From contig JARKIF010000012.1 in the NCBI GenBank assembly GCA_029378245.1, forward strand, positions 558,001 to 622,000: 64,000 nucleotides of DNA, written 5' to 3'. Below, one piece after another: positions 23,470 to 33,840 of this stretch. Positions within the stretch are counted from its first letter, which is position 1. Each line of letters opens with the position of its first letter. Under the pieces are notes generated by a model that was given only the letters and a program-made list of their open reading frames with translations, did no database searches and was not told where the DNA came from. The DNA is from Roridomyces roridus. Taxonomy: Eukaryota > Basidiomycota > Agaricomycetes > Agaricales > Mycenaceae. Both the position numbers and the translations under genes were made by a program.

Positions 23470-23555
23470 CAGCTCTTTGCATAATTGATGACAGTGTGCA
23501 AAAAAAAAAAACAATTCACAACATTCCGTAGAAATCCCACCTTTTGCTCGTTTAC
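23470..23555 (+). repeat. Left terminal inverted repeat of the nested element
   Basis: 86 bp, pairing with 24457-24542 with a single mismatch at the 28th base. It contains an internal run of 12 A. Confidence 0.88.
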
Positions 23556-24456
23556 CGCTCCCTCCACACATTTCAGACATTGTGGTAGCTGCAGGTGCAA
23601 TTAATATGACGAGATCCCTTCCCCTCATCGTTGGAACGGCGTGAACGGCTCAGAAGAGAGCTTTCTTCATTATTACTTGGCGGCATGATTCGAGCGTCTC
23701 TGCCGTGGGACAACTGGTCCGGACGGACTGGGGATGGACGGGACACAAAATATGACCTCGAAAGAGCCATTTTTCATGATGAACAATGACAGATAAAGGT
23801 ACTACGAAACGAGAAAGACGAGACGAAGACGGGCACCTTTGAGACTGTGCAGAGCTCCACCCCTTCTCTGCCATCGTGCTTCCCTCGCCCCTCGTGTAAT
23901 GCACACACCTTCCCGAAGCCCAGTACCATTCCCTCCCACCGCTCTGGGTGCCGATTCCCACATCGTGGTCGCCCAGCCAATACCGCCTGCTGAGGTCTTC
24001 TGAGTGACGGAATTGGCTCAGCCGGGGACACCAGGGGCCGTCGCGAGGTCGTCCTCTCATCCATGGGTCCACGAACGTTGATGAAGCTCGAAAGGCGGGT
24101 CGTTGTCTGGAGCGCGACGGTGGCGGATGAAGCCGTGGTTTGAGGGGTTGGACAGAGGCGTAGTAGGCCTCTGGCAGGGATGGAGGCTGGTCGAAGGACG
24201 GGGGCCTTCGTCACGTCGGCGGGCAGGAATGGGCGTGGAGAGGCAGGGGAAGAGATTGGGAAGAGAGGCGTGGAGGGAGTGGTGAGACGTGGCAGCGAAA
24301 AGAAGCACACCTCTGCAGCCGTGTTGATGTCGGTATATCGGTCCGACACAGGCGGTGCTGAGCCGATTTCGGCCGTTTCAAGGCTCGAGGTGACACATAG
24401 GGGCCTGTCATTGATATCTAGTCCTGTGGAAATGTACGAAGTGGCCGGGGAGAGCA

Positions 24457-24542
24457 GTAAACGAGCAAAAGGTGGGATTTCTACGGAATGTTGTGAATTG
24501 TTTTTTTTTTTTGCTCACTGTCATCAATTATGCAAAGAGCTG
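24457..24542 (-). repeat. Right terminal inverted repeat of the nested element
   Basis: Reverse complement of 23470-23555 apart from one base. It contains a run of 12 T and is followed directly by the TA duplication. Confidence 0.88.
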
Positions 24543-24544
24543 TA

Positions 24545-24799
24545 ATCTGGCAGATACGGAATGAACGAATAATACAGCAGAAAGGAGCACTCCCTGCTGT
24601 GGCAATCAAAAATCGTTGGCTGAAGACGATTAACAACAGACTGGCCATAGACTGTGCCATGACGGATACCCTCAAGTATGGGAAGAAAGCGCTGAAGGAG
24701 AGCCTTGTGAGAAGGACCTGGTCGAAGGTCTTGAAAGACGAGCGAACGTTGGGCCGAAAATGGCCGAGAATAGGCGGGGTTTTAGTGGGTGTCGGCTGA
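24545..24799 (+). CDS. LINE ORF2 C-terminal segment downstream of the nested element
   Basis: Resumes in phase after the TA duplication: the Leu codon at 23467-23469 is followed by ATC TGG CAG, giving the conserved HLIWQIRNER stretch typical of the C-termini of basidiomycete Tad-like LINE proteins. It continues WLKTINNRLAIDCAMT and LVRRTWSKVL to a stop at 24797-24799. Joined to the first part, ORF2 would be about 1,780 codons from the non-ATG frame start, or about 1,755 from ATG 18454. As it stands, the element cannot make full-length ORF2 unless the nested transposon is removed. Confidence 0.85.
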   Translation: MWQIRNERIIQQKGALPAVAIKNRWLKTINNRLAIDCAMTDTLKYGKKALKESLVRRTWSKVLKDERTLGRKWPRIGGVLVGVG

Positions 24800-25132
24800 A
24801 GCAAGCAATGACGGCGGAACGGAAGATGACTTTCATCATCCGGGCCGCCTGAGCTTGTTGCTGCCGAAGTCCCACATACCACACTAGAGGTGTGAATGTA
24901 CAGCAACATTTCCTCGCGAGGATGTATATTAATGTAATTCTACTCGGCCTGGTTTGAATCCCAGAGCCACATTTAAGCGGGAAGGAGGTGACCGACTATG
25001 TCGGCCCGGAAACCCGACAAGGCTGCCTGTGGGCCGAGTCTGGGAGTACGGGGTGGGAAACGGCAAAGCGACCGCGTTCCCTCTTGCCGATCTCTACTAA
25101 CGCTCCTCAAAAAAAAAAAAAAAAAAAAAAAA
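24800..25132 (+). other. LINE 3' UTR and poly(A) tail
   Basis: About 310 nt of non-coding sequence end in 24 consecutive A (25109-25132). It contains a CTGG...CCAG hairpin with the loop TTTGAATC at about 24951 that resembles a tRNA T-arm. No upstream A box is visible, so I treat it as part of the UTR. Confidence 0.8.
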
Positions 25133-25134
25133 GA

Positions 25135-25149
25135 ATTTGATGGGTTGGG
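25135..25149 (+). repeat. Right target-site duplication of the LINE (15 bp)
   Basis: ATTTGATGGGTTGGG, identical to 14914-14928. The A tail ends two bases before it. Confidence 0.93.
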
Positions 25150-26932
25150 AGTTCAATATCGGTGCGTCTTTCTATGCGAATACCTGCTTGCATTGAACTT
25201 GATATTAGCAACGATGAAATATGGTAAAAGATAATTTTTCCAAGGTATTTTGATCCTGAATGGGCCCAACTCAGGCAGCGAATGGTGCGCTAACACCCGA
25301 CTTTCTATCCTTGTTGAACGTGTCTGTGCCTAGGCGGCTTCATCGTCGTCTCCTTGATCAGGAACTCAACGTCAAAGCATCTCGCAAGTATGAGCCGGAC
25401 GAGCTGATCGCAAGTCACAAACTTCTCAAGCGCCTACTGGACACGCCTGACGCGTTCTTGACCCATCTGAGGCAGTGCGTACCAGTAGCATCACAAGTGC
25501 ATACTCAATGCTCATGAAAAGTACAGAATGGCCGGCGAGCTCATCCTCTCGTTCACCTACGGCATCGACGTCCTTCCGTCCGATGATCCATATATCACAT
25601 TGGCGGAGGAGGCGCTGCATACCCTCGTTTCCGCCGCTATTCCCGGGAAGTATCTTGTCGTAGGTTTAAATTCAGTCTTTGAAAACCACTTCCTCGAACA
25701 TGTATTCTACAGGACACATTCCCCATCTTGAAACACATCCCAATCTGGTTTCCCGGAGCCGGATTCAAGCGCCAGGCTCGCGAGTGGCGTAAGCTGGCTC
25801 GAAGTATGTTGGAGCTTCCTTTCTTGGAGACCAAACGGCAAATGGTACGTAGGCACTATTATCGAAAATCGAAAAGCGTCTATATACATTTGAATCGTGG
25901 TACTTAGGAATCTGGGATCGCCCGGTCTTCCTTCACCGCTGACCGCCTGAACGGCCTGAAAGATACCAACAGTGCGTATCAAGAGGATCATATCAAATCG
26001 ACAGCGGCGACGATGTACCTGGGTGGAGCAGATACGACTGTGTCCACTTTAGGGACCTTCATCCTCGCGATGCTAGCCAATCCCGAAGCACAAAAGAAGG
26101 CTCAGGCCGAAATTGACGGGGTCACCGCTGGGGAAACGCTTCCGACATTTGCAGACCGAGATTCGCTACCGTACGTGTCCGCCATTGTCAAGGAGGTCCT
26201 CAGATGGAAAAATGTGACACCTTTTGGTTTGTTCATTCACTTACACGTACTCTTGCTTGATGGCCTCGCTTATCATTTCCTAGGAGCACCTCGTCTTCTC
26301 ACTGTCGAAGACGAGTACCGTGGATACAGACTCCCTGCCAGATCGCTCATCATCGGAAGCACATGGTAAATGAGTTGTCTTCATGTTTTGGTGCTCAAGT
26401 TATCTAGGTCCATTCTACATGACCCGGTTGGTTTTTCATCTAGACGCCTTTACCTCCACTGACATTATAATACAGATAATCTATCCAGATCCCCATACTT
26501 TCAAGCCTGAGCGCTTTTTGCTGAACGGTAAACTCAATCCAGCCATCAGAGATCCAGAAGCAGCTTTTGGTTTCGGGAGGCGGTATGTACTACATCTTCT
26601 CGCCCGCCGTGTTACGTAACTAAGTATTTCACATTGATCCGTCAACCCAGAAAGTGCCCCGGAAGACACATGGCCACTTCATCGACTTGGATTACAATCG
26701 CCTCCGTCTTGGCGACATTCGATATAAACAAAGCCGTGGACGCAGACACTGGACGGGTGATTGAGCCGACCTACGCGTATTTTCAAGGGGTAGTAAAGTG
26801 AGCGGCGTGTTGTTGAGGTGGGGTTGCTGATTTATGTTCTTCAGTATGCCACTGCCCTTCAAATGTTCGATAAAACCACGTTCAACGCAAGCGGTCACGC
26901 TCGTAAAGGGTGCCGCGGCGAGTAGCCAGTAG
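25135..26932 (+). pseudogene. Cytochrome P450, 3' exons downstream of the LINE insertion
   Basis: Remainder of the gene begun at 14547. After the duplicated target site the exon reads GWEFNI. Three short introns then flank tiny exons giving KYGSEWRLHRRLL, the C-helix WxxxR motif. Further on come the I-helix GGADTTVST, the K-helix ExxR in VKEVLRW, PERFLLNG, and the heme loop FGFGRRKCPGRH, split by an intron after FGFGRR. The C-terminus is PLPFKCSIKPRS with TAG at 26930-26932. Except for the 10.2-kb insertion, every exon joins in phase, so the P450 was probably intact until recently. The subfamily cannot be fixed by eye; PLPFKCSIKPR endings are common in basidiomycete P450s of the CYP64-like clan. 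Confidence 0.88.
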
Positions 26933-27587
26933 CCTAGCCCACCGTGTTCATTGTTTACTAGCCGACCACTTCGAATGTATTCCATTATCCGTCCATTGTG
27001 ATGAGTGGCAAGCTCATGAGTTTCTCATGCAGCCTGTTTCTCCGATCATGAATATTCTTGGCAAACTACTCGAACGCCGAGAGGTTTCGAACTTCAGGAA
27101 TGACAGTCTTCTTTGCGGCGAGTCTACGCCGACGCCGTGGGCTGGAACATCTACTCTACTGTCCAATTGATTATTGCTGGCCGTGCAAGTGTCGTTATGA
27201 GCGGGGTGTGGAGCCCGACTTCGGACGCGGCCACCATCTGCCCTTGGCGTGAGCGTCTGACAATTCAGTGTATCGTCATGTCGGAAACTTGCCGCTATTG
27301 ACCATTTGAGATCTACATATTTGTCATGACAAGTAAACGTGCGGAGTAAAATTCCCGTTCTGTAGCGAGTTATATCTTGATTGTGTGGATTCTGCCTCTA
27401 GCAGATCATGGGGAAGGTGGATTTGCCTGAACAGAAGCACTGGGTGGGCAAGACCACCCTCATTTTCATCCCGCTTCAACCGTCAACTTATCACTATCAA
27501 GAAGCCCGTCTCGGCGGGGCAGTCCTCAAAGAACTGGCTGCTGGCATCGCCGAGGAAGTAAAACACGGCGCTAATTCCCCGAAATGG
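26933..27587. other. Intergenic, no gene seen
   Basis: Only short unrelated frames occur. The right end is the promoter region of the downstream Kre9-like gene. Confidence 0.5.
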
Positions 27588-27595
27588 TATAAAAG
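27588..27595 (+). promoter_or_regulatory. TATA box of Kre9-like gene 1
   Basis: TATAAAAG 57-64 nt upstream of the ATG at 27652, in a typical fungal position. Confidence 0.6.
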
Positions 27596-27651
27596 CAGCT
27601 TGGACCAGCTCAACATTCTCCAGCCACTCTTGAACTCATCCTTGCTACTAA

Positions 27652-28291
27652 ATGAAGTTCACCGCCGTCGTCACTACTTTCCTCGCTGCTGCGCTCAGCG
27701 TCGCGGCTACTCCCCTCGAGACCCGCGACGTTTTCGTGCCCCCCATCACCTCTCCGACCGCAGGGACTGTTTGGACCTCTGGGCAGACGCAGACTGTGAC
27801 TTGGTATCATAATATCTCCTTCTCAGAAGTGGGATGTCGGGCTGATATGTGCACATAGGGACGCCTCGAACCCGCCTGCCCACATCACCAACCCCCTCGG
27901 CATGATAGTAGTCGTCAAGGACAAGGTCACCACCCCGAGTGCGTCCCTCTCAGTTTCGTTTCTTCGCGACGGACCGCCTCATGAGTTCGGCAGTCATCCT
28001 TGCGGAAAACTTTGATATCCTCCTGGGACACATTGAGGTCACGGTCCCGCTCGTCTTTGAGGGCAGCGACTATCAGTTGATGCGTGCGTTTTTTGATCGT
28101 TCTATAGCGCGTTGAGCTGACGGACACGGACAGTCTTGGGTGATTCGACCAATTTGAGCCCCGATTTCACGATCCAGGGGTCTGGCGTTTCTTTTTTGAT
28201 TCGAATTTGCGATGGACACAAGATTGCTGTAATTAGTTCGACTCGTGTATTTGCCTTGCATAATAAATGGGTTGGTCTTGGACGCGTCTGA
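27652..28291 (+). CDS. Kre9/KNH-like small secreted protein, copy 1
   Basis: Small secreted protein with an N-terminal Ig-like Kre9/KNH-type domain (the family of Ser/Thr-rich, often GPI-linked wall proteins). ATG 27652 opens a signal peptide (MKFTAVVTTFLAAALSVAAT). Then comes FVPPITSPTAGTVWTSGQTQTVTW, the domain hallmark, and NPPAHITNPLGMI. After two introns follow ILAENFDILLGHIEV and VPLVFEGSDYQL, then LGDSTNLSPDFTIQGSG. The last intron uses a GTGCGT donor inside the Leu codon. The equivalent gene at 33841 stops right after QGSGI; here the stop is lost and the frame runs about 35 codons further to TGA 28289-28291. No GPI signal is evident in either copy. Confidence 0.75.
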
Positions 28292-28798
28292 CGTGCTTGG
28301 CATCATTGATGGCACATGACCGTGTATGGATGATCTATCACCCGCCACTTGCCCGCCACGTTCTCCTCTCCCTCATCTTGATTCTAGATTCCAGCTTGGA
28401 CGGGACTCTGACCTTCATGCCTTTTCAAATGGCGTGAGTTCGGCTTCTTTTGGTCTCATCTGTGCATATTATCAAGCCAGCGTGCATCGGAAGCTGTGGC
28501 TCTCTGTCGGACAAAGGGCCTTCTTCCAATCTTCTTCACGGCTTCAGTCGTGCCTCCCAGCTGTTCTCAATGAATACACACACTCACCGATGCCGTCGCC
28601 TGCCGCTACGGTGATCTGTCGGTCTACGTCACGAACCCGAGATGTATCGCACCGCTTCCCACGTCGAAGACAGCCCCGGCGTCCTTCACCCAATGGCATA
28701 GCTCTCGACGTTCGGCGTTCAGCTTCAACTTTACCCCGTCGAAGGTCAATGGCCGAAGACGACAATTTCATGCATCGTCACCAGTGTTCTTCGGCGGG

Positions 28799-28806
28799 TA
28801 TATAAG
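28799..28806 (+). promoter_or_regulatory. TATA box of the adenylate-forming reductase gene
   Basis: TATATAAG about 80 nt upstream of the ATG at 28886, followed by a CA-rich leader (CAACAACCACTCAAACAACTC) typical of fungal transcripts. Confidence 0.6.
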
Positions 28807-28885
28807 AGCTCGTGAAGTGTAGCGAGGGGCACTCAACAACCACTCAAACAACTCAGCCTACTCCAAGAACCACTCGACTAATATA

Positions 28886-31800
28886 ATGTCCAGCGTACTC
28901 CCTCCTCTCGACTGCACTCTCAGCATTGACGAGATAATTGACTTCCACATCTCCCACAACAACCGCGGCGCTGCATTCTCGTTCGCAGATGCCCAGGGCA
29001 GCATCACCGACATCAGCCACCTTGAATTTGCCAGAGCGGCCCACCGCGTCGCTCACATCATCCGGCCTCAGCGCCTGGGTCCGGAAGGACAGGTGCTCGC
29101 GATCATAGCATTGACAGATTCCTTGATCTACCAGACGCTCGTCGCTGGCTGCGTCAAGGCTGGTATCGTGGTAAGTTTTATTCCGGTGCCATTTCACAGT
29201 TGTCTCACATCTTCTTCAGCCCTTCCCCATCTCAAACCGAAACTCTTCCGCCGCGGTCCTGCATCTCCTGAACACCACCAAATCACATCGTCTGTTGATC
29301 ACCAAGGCCTCGCTGGGGCCCCTGACCGACGCCATTTCGGCGGACCTCGCAGATCTGAGCGTACCCTACGATCTCTCCGTCGAGGAGATCCCGCTCTTGG
29401 GCCAAATCTACCCTCATCTTGGGGATGAATCGCCCTCAGACGTGTTCATCCCATACCCCAGTCCTGCTACACGCACACCTTTGGACACGGTTGCGATGTA
29501 CCTTCACTCGAGTGGTGAGTGAAACAATACTCTCATTCTTTACATTCTAAATGGGACTCGCAGGGAGCACCGGTTTCCCGAAATCAATTCCGGAGACACA
29601 TCGAACAATCCTCCACTACGCCGCGATGGGTAAGCTCCACCACTCCCTTCCGCTGACCACTCGCTCAAACCGATTCATAGATGCGCTCTTTGAATCCCGC
29701 GAACTTGCACCCCGCCAGGCCGTTGGCGCTCTTCCTTCCTTTCACGCGCTCGCGATGGTCGAACAATTCATATTCCCTCTGCTCGCCGGAGGCACCGCAT
29801 GCCTCTATCCGCCCACCTCCCTGCCAACGGAATATCGCATCCCTATCGTGCCCACTGCCGAAAACGCCATCGAAAACGCCCGGCGTGCAAAGGCGAACGG
29901 GATCGTGGCCGTGCCTGCGTTGATTTTGGAATGGGCGGCGGAGGAGAGATATGTGGAATACTTGAAGACGTTGAATCTGTTGGCGTACTCGGGTGGCCCG
30001 CTTGCGCAACGGGTTGGAGATAAACTTGTGGAACAGGGTGTGAATCTTGTGCCCATCTACGGAGCGACAGAATGTGAGCATATTCTGTTCCTTGACGGCA
30101 GACGCTGATCTTTTTCCAGTCGGAGCTCCGAGCATCGTCAAGCGTCACCAGGAAGAGAAGGACGCGGGCGAGTGGGCTTGGTTGCGATTCAGTGACCGGG
30201 TACATGTTCGGTGGATGCCACAGGGCGATGGGACGTTCGAGTGCCAGTTCTTGGTGAGTTTCTTCTGGTCGGATGTTGGATTTACCTCTGAAACTATTGC
30301 CTTAGACGACGCCAGAGACCCACCAAGTCGCTGTCGAGAATCTGCCAGATACCAAGGGCTACTCGACCAAGGATTTGTTCGAGCGCCACCCGACCAAACC
30401 TGATTTGTTCAAGATGTACGTCCTTTCATACTTCCGATATTGTCAGCTTACAATCTTGCAAAACAGTGTAGGGCGTCTTGACGACGTACTTATCATGGCC
30501 AATGGCGAGAAGACCGTCCCTGGGCCAATGGAAGACGTGATGATGTCTTCCCCGTACATCCGCGGTGCTATCATGTTTGGACGCGAGCGCAACCAGATTG
30601 GTGTGCTCATCGAACCGCACCCGCAGCAGAAAGTGGATCCGTCAGACGAGAGGCAGCTGGCTGAATTCCGGAATTTGATTTGGTGAGCGGCTTCGAGGAA
30701 GTGTGTATCCTGATGCTAACAAATAATCAGGCCAGTAATCCAGGAGGCCAACGAGAACGCGCCCTCCTTTGCACGAATTTACAAGGAAATGATTCTGGTC
30801 ACACAACCCAGCAAGCCTATGGTGCGTGCACCGAAAGGCACGGTGATCAAGAAGGCGACTTTGGCCTTGTATGACGCTGAGATCGACGCTCTGTCAGTTT
30901 CTTTACACCCTTTTTTGCACCGCATGTCTGACCTCCACCCAGATACAACACGATCGAAGCCAGCAGCAACGCCGGGAGCGACGTGGAACCGCCAGTCTCG
31001 TGGACGGAGAAAGACCTCGAGCCTTGGCTGATGAAGCACGCCAGCCAACTCGCCGACCGCCCCATCCGCGCCGGCGACGATCTCTTCGATCAGGGCTTCG
31101 ACAGTTTGAACGCGACCTTCCTGCGACACCGCATCGTGGGAGCGCTGAGGAACTCGGAGCACACGGAGGCGGCTGGTAAAATCACCCAGAACATCGCCTA
31201 CTCGCATCCGTCTATTCAAGATCTTGCTAGCGCGATAGTGAGACTGGTCCGTGGCGGGGATGCATCCGCTTCCGACTCCGACTCCATCGACGATCACAAA
31301 GCAGCTGTGGAGGCCATGATTGCAAAATACAGCCAGGGATTCGACTCACCTATTCCACCCACTGCAACGACGCCTCGCTCTTCTGATGCGGTCATTCTCT
31401 TGACTGGAACGACGGGAGCGCTTGGATCGCATATTCTCGCGATGCTGCTGGAATCCGCTTCGGTTCAGCGTGTCTATGCTTTCAACAGGCGAGGACGGAC
31501 AGCCATCTCCGAGCGGCAGCACGATGCCTTTGTCGATCGGGGTCTGAATACGGAGCTTCTCTCCTCTGGGAAGCTGGCATACCTTGAGGGTGACACGGCC
31601 AAGGCTGATCTATCGCTACCGGTCGACGTCTGGACAGAGGTAAGAACTCCTTTCGTGCTCTTAACTAACTGCTCACTCTTCACCAGCTTCGCGACACGGT
31701 TACCGTCATAATCCACAACGCCTGGATGCTCGATTTCAACAAAAAGCTTTCCTCGTTCGAATCGCATATCAGAGGAACGCGCAACCTCATCGATTTGGCG

Positions 31801-32626
31801 CGCTCCTCTTCAAACGCCGTCCGTTTTCTGTTCACGTCCTCCATCGCATCGGCACAAGGCTGGGATCAATCTCTTGGTCCATTCCCCGAGGAGTCGCAGC
31901 TCGACTGCCGACTGTTGCCGTTGGCAACGGGTACGGCGAGGGTAAATACGCCTCTGAACGCGTAGGTCCTCTTTACTGTGATTCAATTCCGATTTTAACC
32001 TGACTTGTAGATTCTCGCCGCGTCTGGACTCGAGGCAACCTCGTTCAGAATCGGTCAAGTCAGCGGTGCCACGAGTAGCGGAGCCTGGTCGACGACCGAC
32101 TGGGTCCCAGCCATCGTGAAATCCAGCCTCGCACTCGGCGCATTTCCATCCGATCCTTCCAGCGTCGTCGCATGGCTCCCTGCGGAGGCTGTCTCTGGCG
32201 CCATTGTTGATGCAGCGCTCACCACCTCAACTCCACCTTTCGCAATCAACTTGGTGCACCCACATCCAGTTCCGTGGGACCTCGTCATGTCGAGCATGGC
32301 GGATTCTGTGAAGGTACCGCTCAAGCCTTTCGCCGAATGGGTGCAGGATATCCGTGATAGGGCGCCGAACGCGAGTGCAGAAGATTTGGAAAATATTGTG
32401 AGTCGAATTTCGTTTCTCCGCATTATTCTGACTGACGCAATTCTTGAAGCCTGGAATCAAGTTACTTGATTTCCTCGCAGCTGCGGAGGCGGGCCAAGCT
32501 AGCACGGATTTTTCGACCACCCAAGCGCAAGAGTTGAGTGACTCGATGAGGTTGCTCGAACCCCTGAACGTGAACGATGCGCGGCGCTGGATGGGCTACT
32601 GGAAAGGGAAGAACTTTATACAGTGA
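28886..32626 (+). CDS. NRPS-like adenylate-forming reductase (A-T-R)
   Basis: Activates a carboxylic acid as its adenylate, loads it on a phosphopantetheine arm and reduces it with NAD(P)H to an aldehyde or alcohol. The adenylation domain (about residues 1-560) has YLHSSGSTGFPKSIPETH, YGATEFGAPS and GRLDDVLIMANGEKT. The carrier domain has DDLFDQGFDSLNATF with the Ser attachment site. The reductase domain has LTGTTGALGSHIL (nucleotide loop), FLFTSSIASAQGW and the catalytic YGEGKYASER. About ten short introns; ATG 28886 and TGA 32624-32626. At about 31905-31915 the frame slips by one base just before the YxxxK motif, with no possible intron: the text before it reads FPEESQL in one frame and AVGNGYGEGK in another. 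Either the last third is not made or the consensus lacks one base. Confidence 0.88.
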
Positions 32627-33062
32627 ACTGTGTACACAGGAAAAATTAGAGCAATAGACTTGTAATATATGCACATTATAATTTGTTCAGCAGACCGCAT
32701 TCCTCGTTACCAGTGACCACCAGCAGCGCGACCCTTACCGCCTGGTATTTTACTTTTCGCAAACGGTTGGTCAATTCGACGATCGACCGAAGTGAGTGTA
32801 CAGGCATTTGAATTCATCCGTGCTCATTCAACGCCGTGAAGACACGGTTTTGACGAATCAGAATGGTTGGGACACGTGCAACAATCAACCATGGATCACA
32901 AGTTCAACTTGACCTGTTGTTCAACCGTGAGAAGCGATCAATGATCGATGATCATGGCGAACTCCTCAAGTTCAGCCTTTTCTGCCACTTTTCTGCCACT
33001 CAAAGAGCCTGGTCTATGGCTCCCGGAATGACAGTCTCGACGGTCCGGCAGCCCGGTGAATA

Positions 33063-33411
33063 CTGTACGGGCATGTATGGTAACAACGTCACGCATCACG
33101 CGGGGGTCGTCCGGTTGTTAATTTTGCGTTGCGTCACGCAAGTCGGAGGGGTCGGTTGTTAGCATCCGGAGCGTGACGCGCGAGAAAATGGTGAGATTTG
33201 CTGTATTTTTGCTATTTTTTGAGCTGATTCAATCTGCAGAGCTCTTCCACTGAGGCCGGACACCCACGGCTCCGTCTAATGCCCAGTCAACCGGCCATTT
33301 TGACCCCGCCCGTTGTTATCCGGAACAACCGTCACGCATCATCCAGGTCTCGTTGTTGTGGTCCGGGTGCGTGATGGCACGTGACCGTTGTTACCATACA
33401 TGCCCGTACAG
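33063..33411. mobile_element. MITE with TA target-site duplication (349 bp)
   Basis: Starts CTGTACGGGCATGTATGGTA and ends with its reverse complement (33391-33411 and adjoining bases). TA lies immediately outside each end (33061-33062 and 33412-33413). The perfect inverted repeat runs about 26 bp. Imperfect pairing continues inward through a TCACG...CATCACGC block. No coding capacity. The features fit a Tc1/mariner-derived miniature element. Its termini differ from those of the 23470-24542 element, so it is a separate family. Confidence 0.85.
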
Positions 33412-33742
33412 TACCCCCGGTCTAGGGTTCCGAGTCTCGCGCACCGAGGTGAAACGTCGGTAATAGTCTCAGACCGTCACTGACCAAAGTGAACGAATTG
33501 TACTCAGAATTAATTGACATTTACATATATCAATTCCTCGTGAATAGTGAGCTTCACACCAAATCTTCGGAGCCAGCTCAAAGTCAGTCTATGATCGCAG
33601 GCCGACATTGAAACCTAGTAATATCTACAGGGACCCGATTGAACATGTGGTTTGGGCAGACCGAAGTACACGGAACGAGGTATTAGTTTCCGGAAGAACA
33701 GACTGCCGGTCCCGGTTGAACAAGATGCATGTACCCCCAGCG

Positions 33743-33750
33743 TATAAAAG
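33743..33750 (+). promoter_or_regulatory. TATA box of Kre9-like gene 2
   Basis: TATAAAAG 91-98 nt upstream of the ATG at 33841, matching the promoter of copy 1. Confidence 0.6.
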
Positions 33751-33840
33751 CATCGTCCAGCAGCTCACTGCCTCATCATCTCTCGTCCTCTAATCAGCTA
33801 CTTCTACTTCCAAACCCTTCTAATTCTTTCCATTCTCACC

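Larger units (their letters stand above)
23470..24542. mobile_element. Non-autonomous TIR DNA transposon (1,073 bp) inside LINE ORF2
   Basis: It begins CAGCTCTTTGCATAATTG and ends with the exact reverse complement, flanked on both sides by TA (23468-23469 and 24543-24544). The 86-bp terminal inverted repeats have one mismatch, and looser pairing continues inward. Each arm contains a 12-nt A or T run. The TA duplication suggests a Tc1/mariner-type transposase in trans. No ATG-started frame with a domain lies inside; the longest minus-strand frame starts at GTG and is Pro/Ser-rich, so the element looks non-coding. Removing it plus one TA restores the LINE frame exactly. Confidence 0.88.
14929..25134 (+). 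mobile_element. Full-length Tad/I-type LINE retrotransposon inserted in the P450 gene
   Basis: A 10.2-kb non-LTR retrotransposon bounded by perfect 15-bp target-site duplications (14914-14928 and 25135-25149). It ends in a 24-A tail (25109-25132). Order: about 1.1 kb 5' leader, ORF1 (zinc knuckle and RGG tail), 0.6 kb inter-ORF region, ORF2 (AP-type endonuclease, reverse transcriptase, RNase H, Cys/His motifs), and a 0.3 kb 3' UTR. ORF2 is interrupted near its 3' end by a 1,073-bp TIR element (23470-24542). RNase H in the same protein, two ORFs and a poly(A) end fit the fungal Tad/I group. Identical duplications and open frames point to a recent insertion. Confidence 0.92.

Noticed and set aside
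23774..24349. 191-codon minus-strand frame inside the nested TIR element
   Set aside because: Starts with GTG, Pro/Ser/Arg-rich, no transposase motif; the element is better read as non-autonomous.
24940..24975. tRNA T-arm-like CTGGTTTGAATCCCAG
   Set aside because: No A box or cloverleaf upstream; it lies inside the LINE 3' UTR, so it was treated as a small hairpin there.
14547..26932. Two independent P450 genes on either side of the LINE
   Set aside because: The left part has only the N-terminus and the right part lacks it; they meet at a shared 15-bp duplication in the same codon frame.
28080..28135. GC-AG intron or frame loss in Kre9-like copy 1
   Set aside because: A standard GTGCGT donor two bases further on joins QLM to LLGDST in phase.
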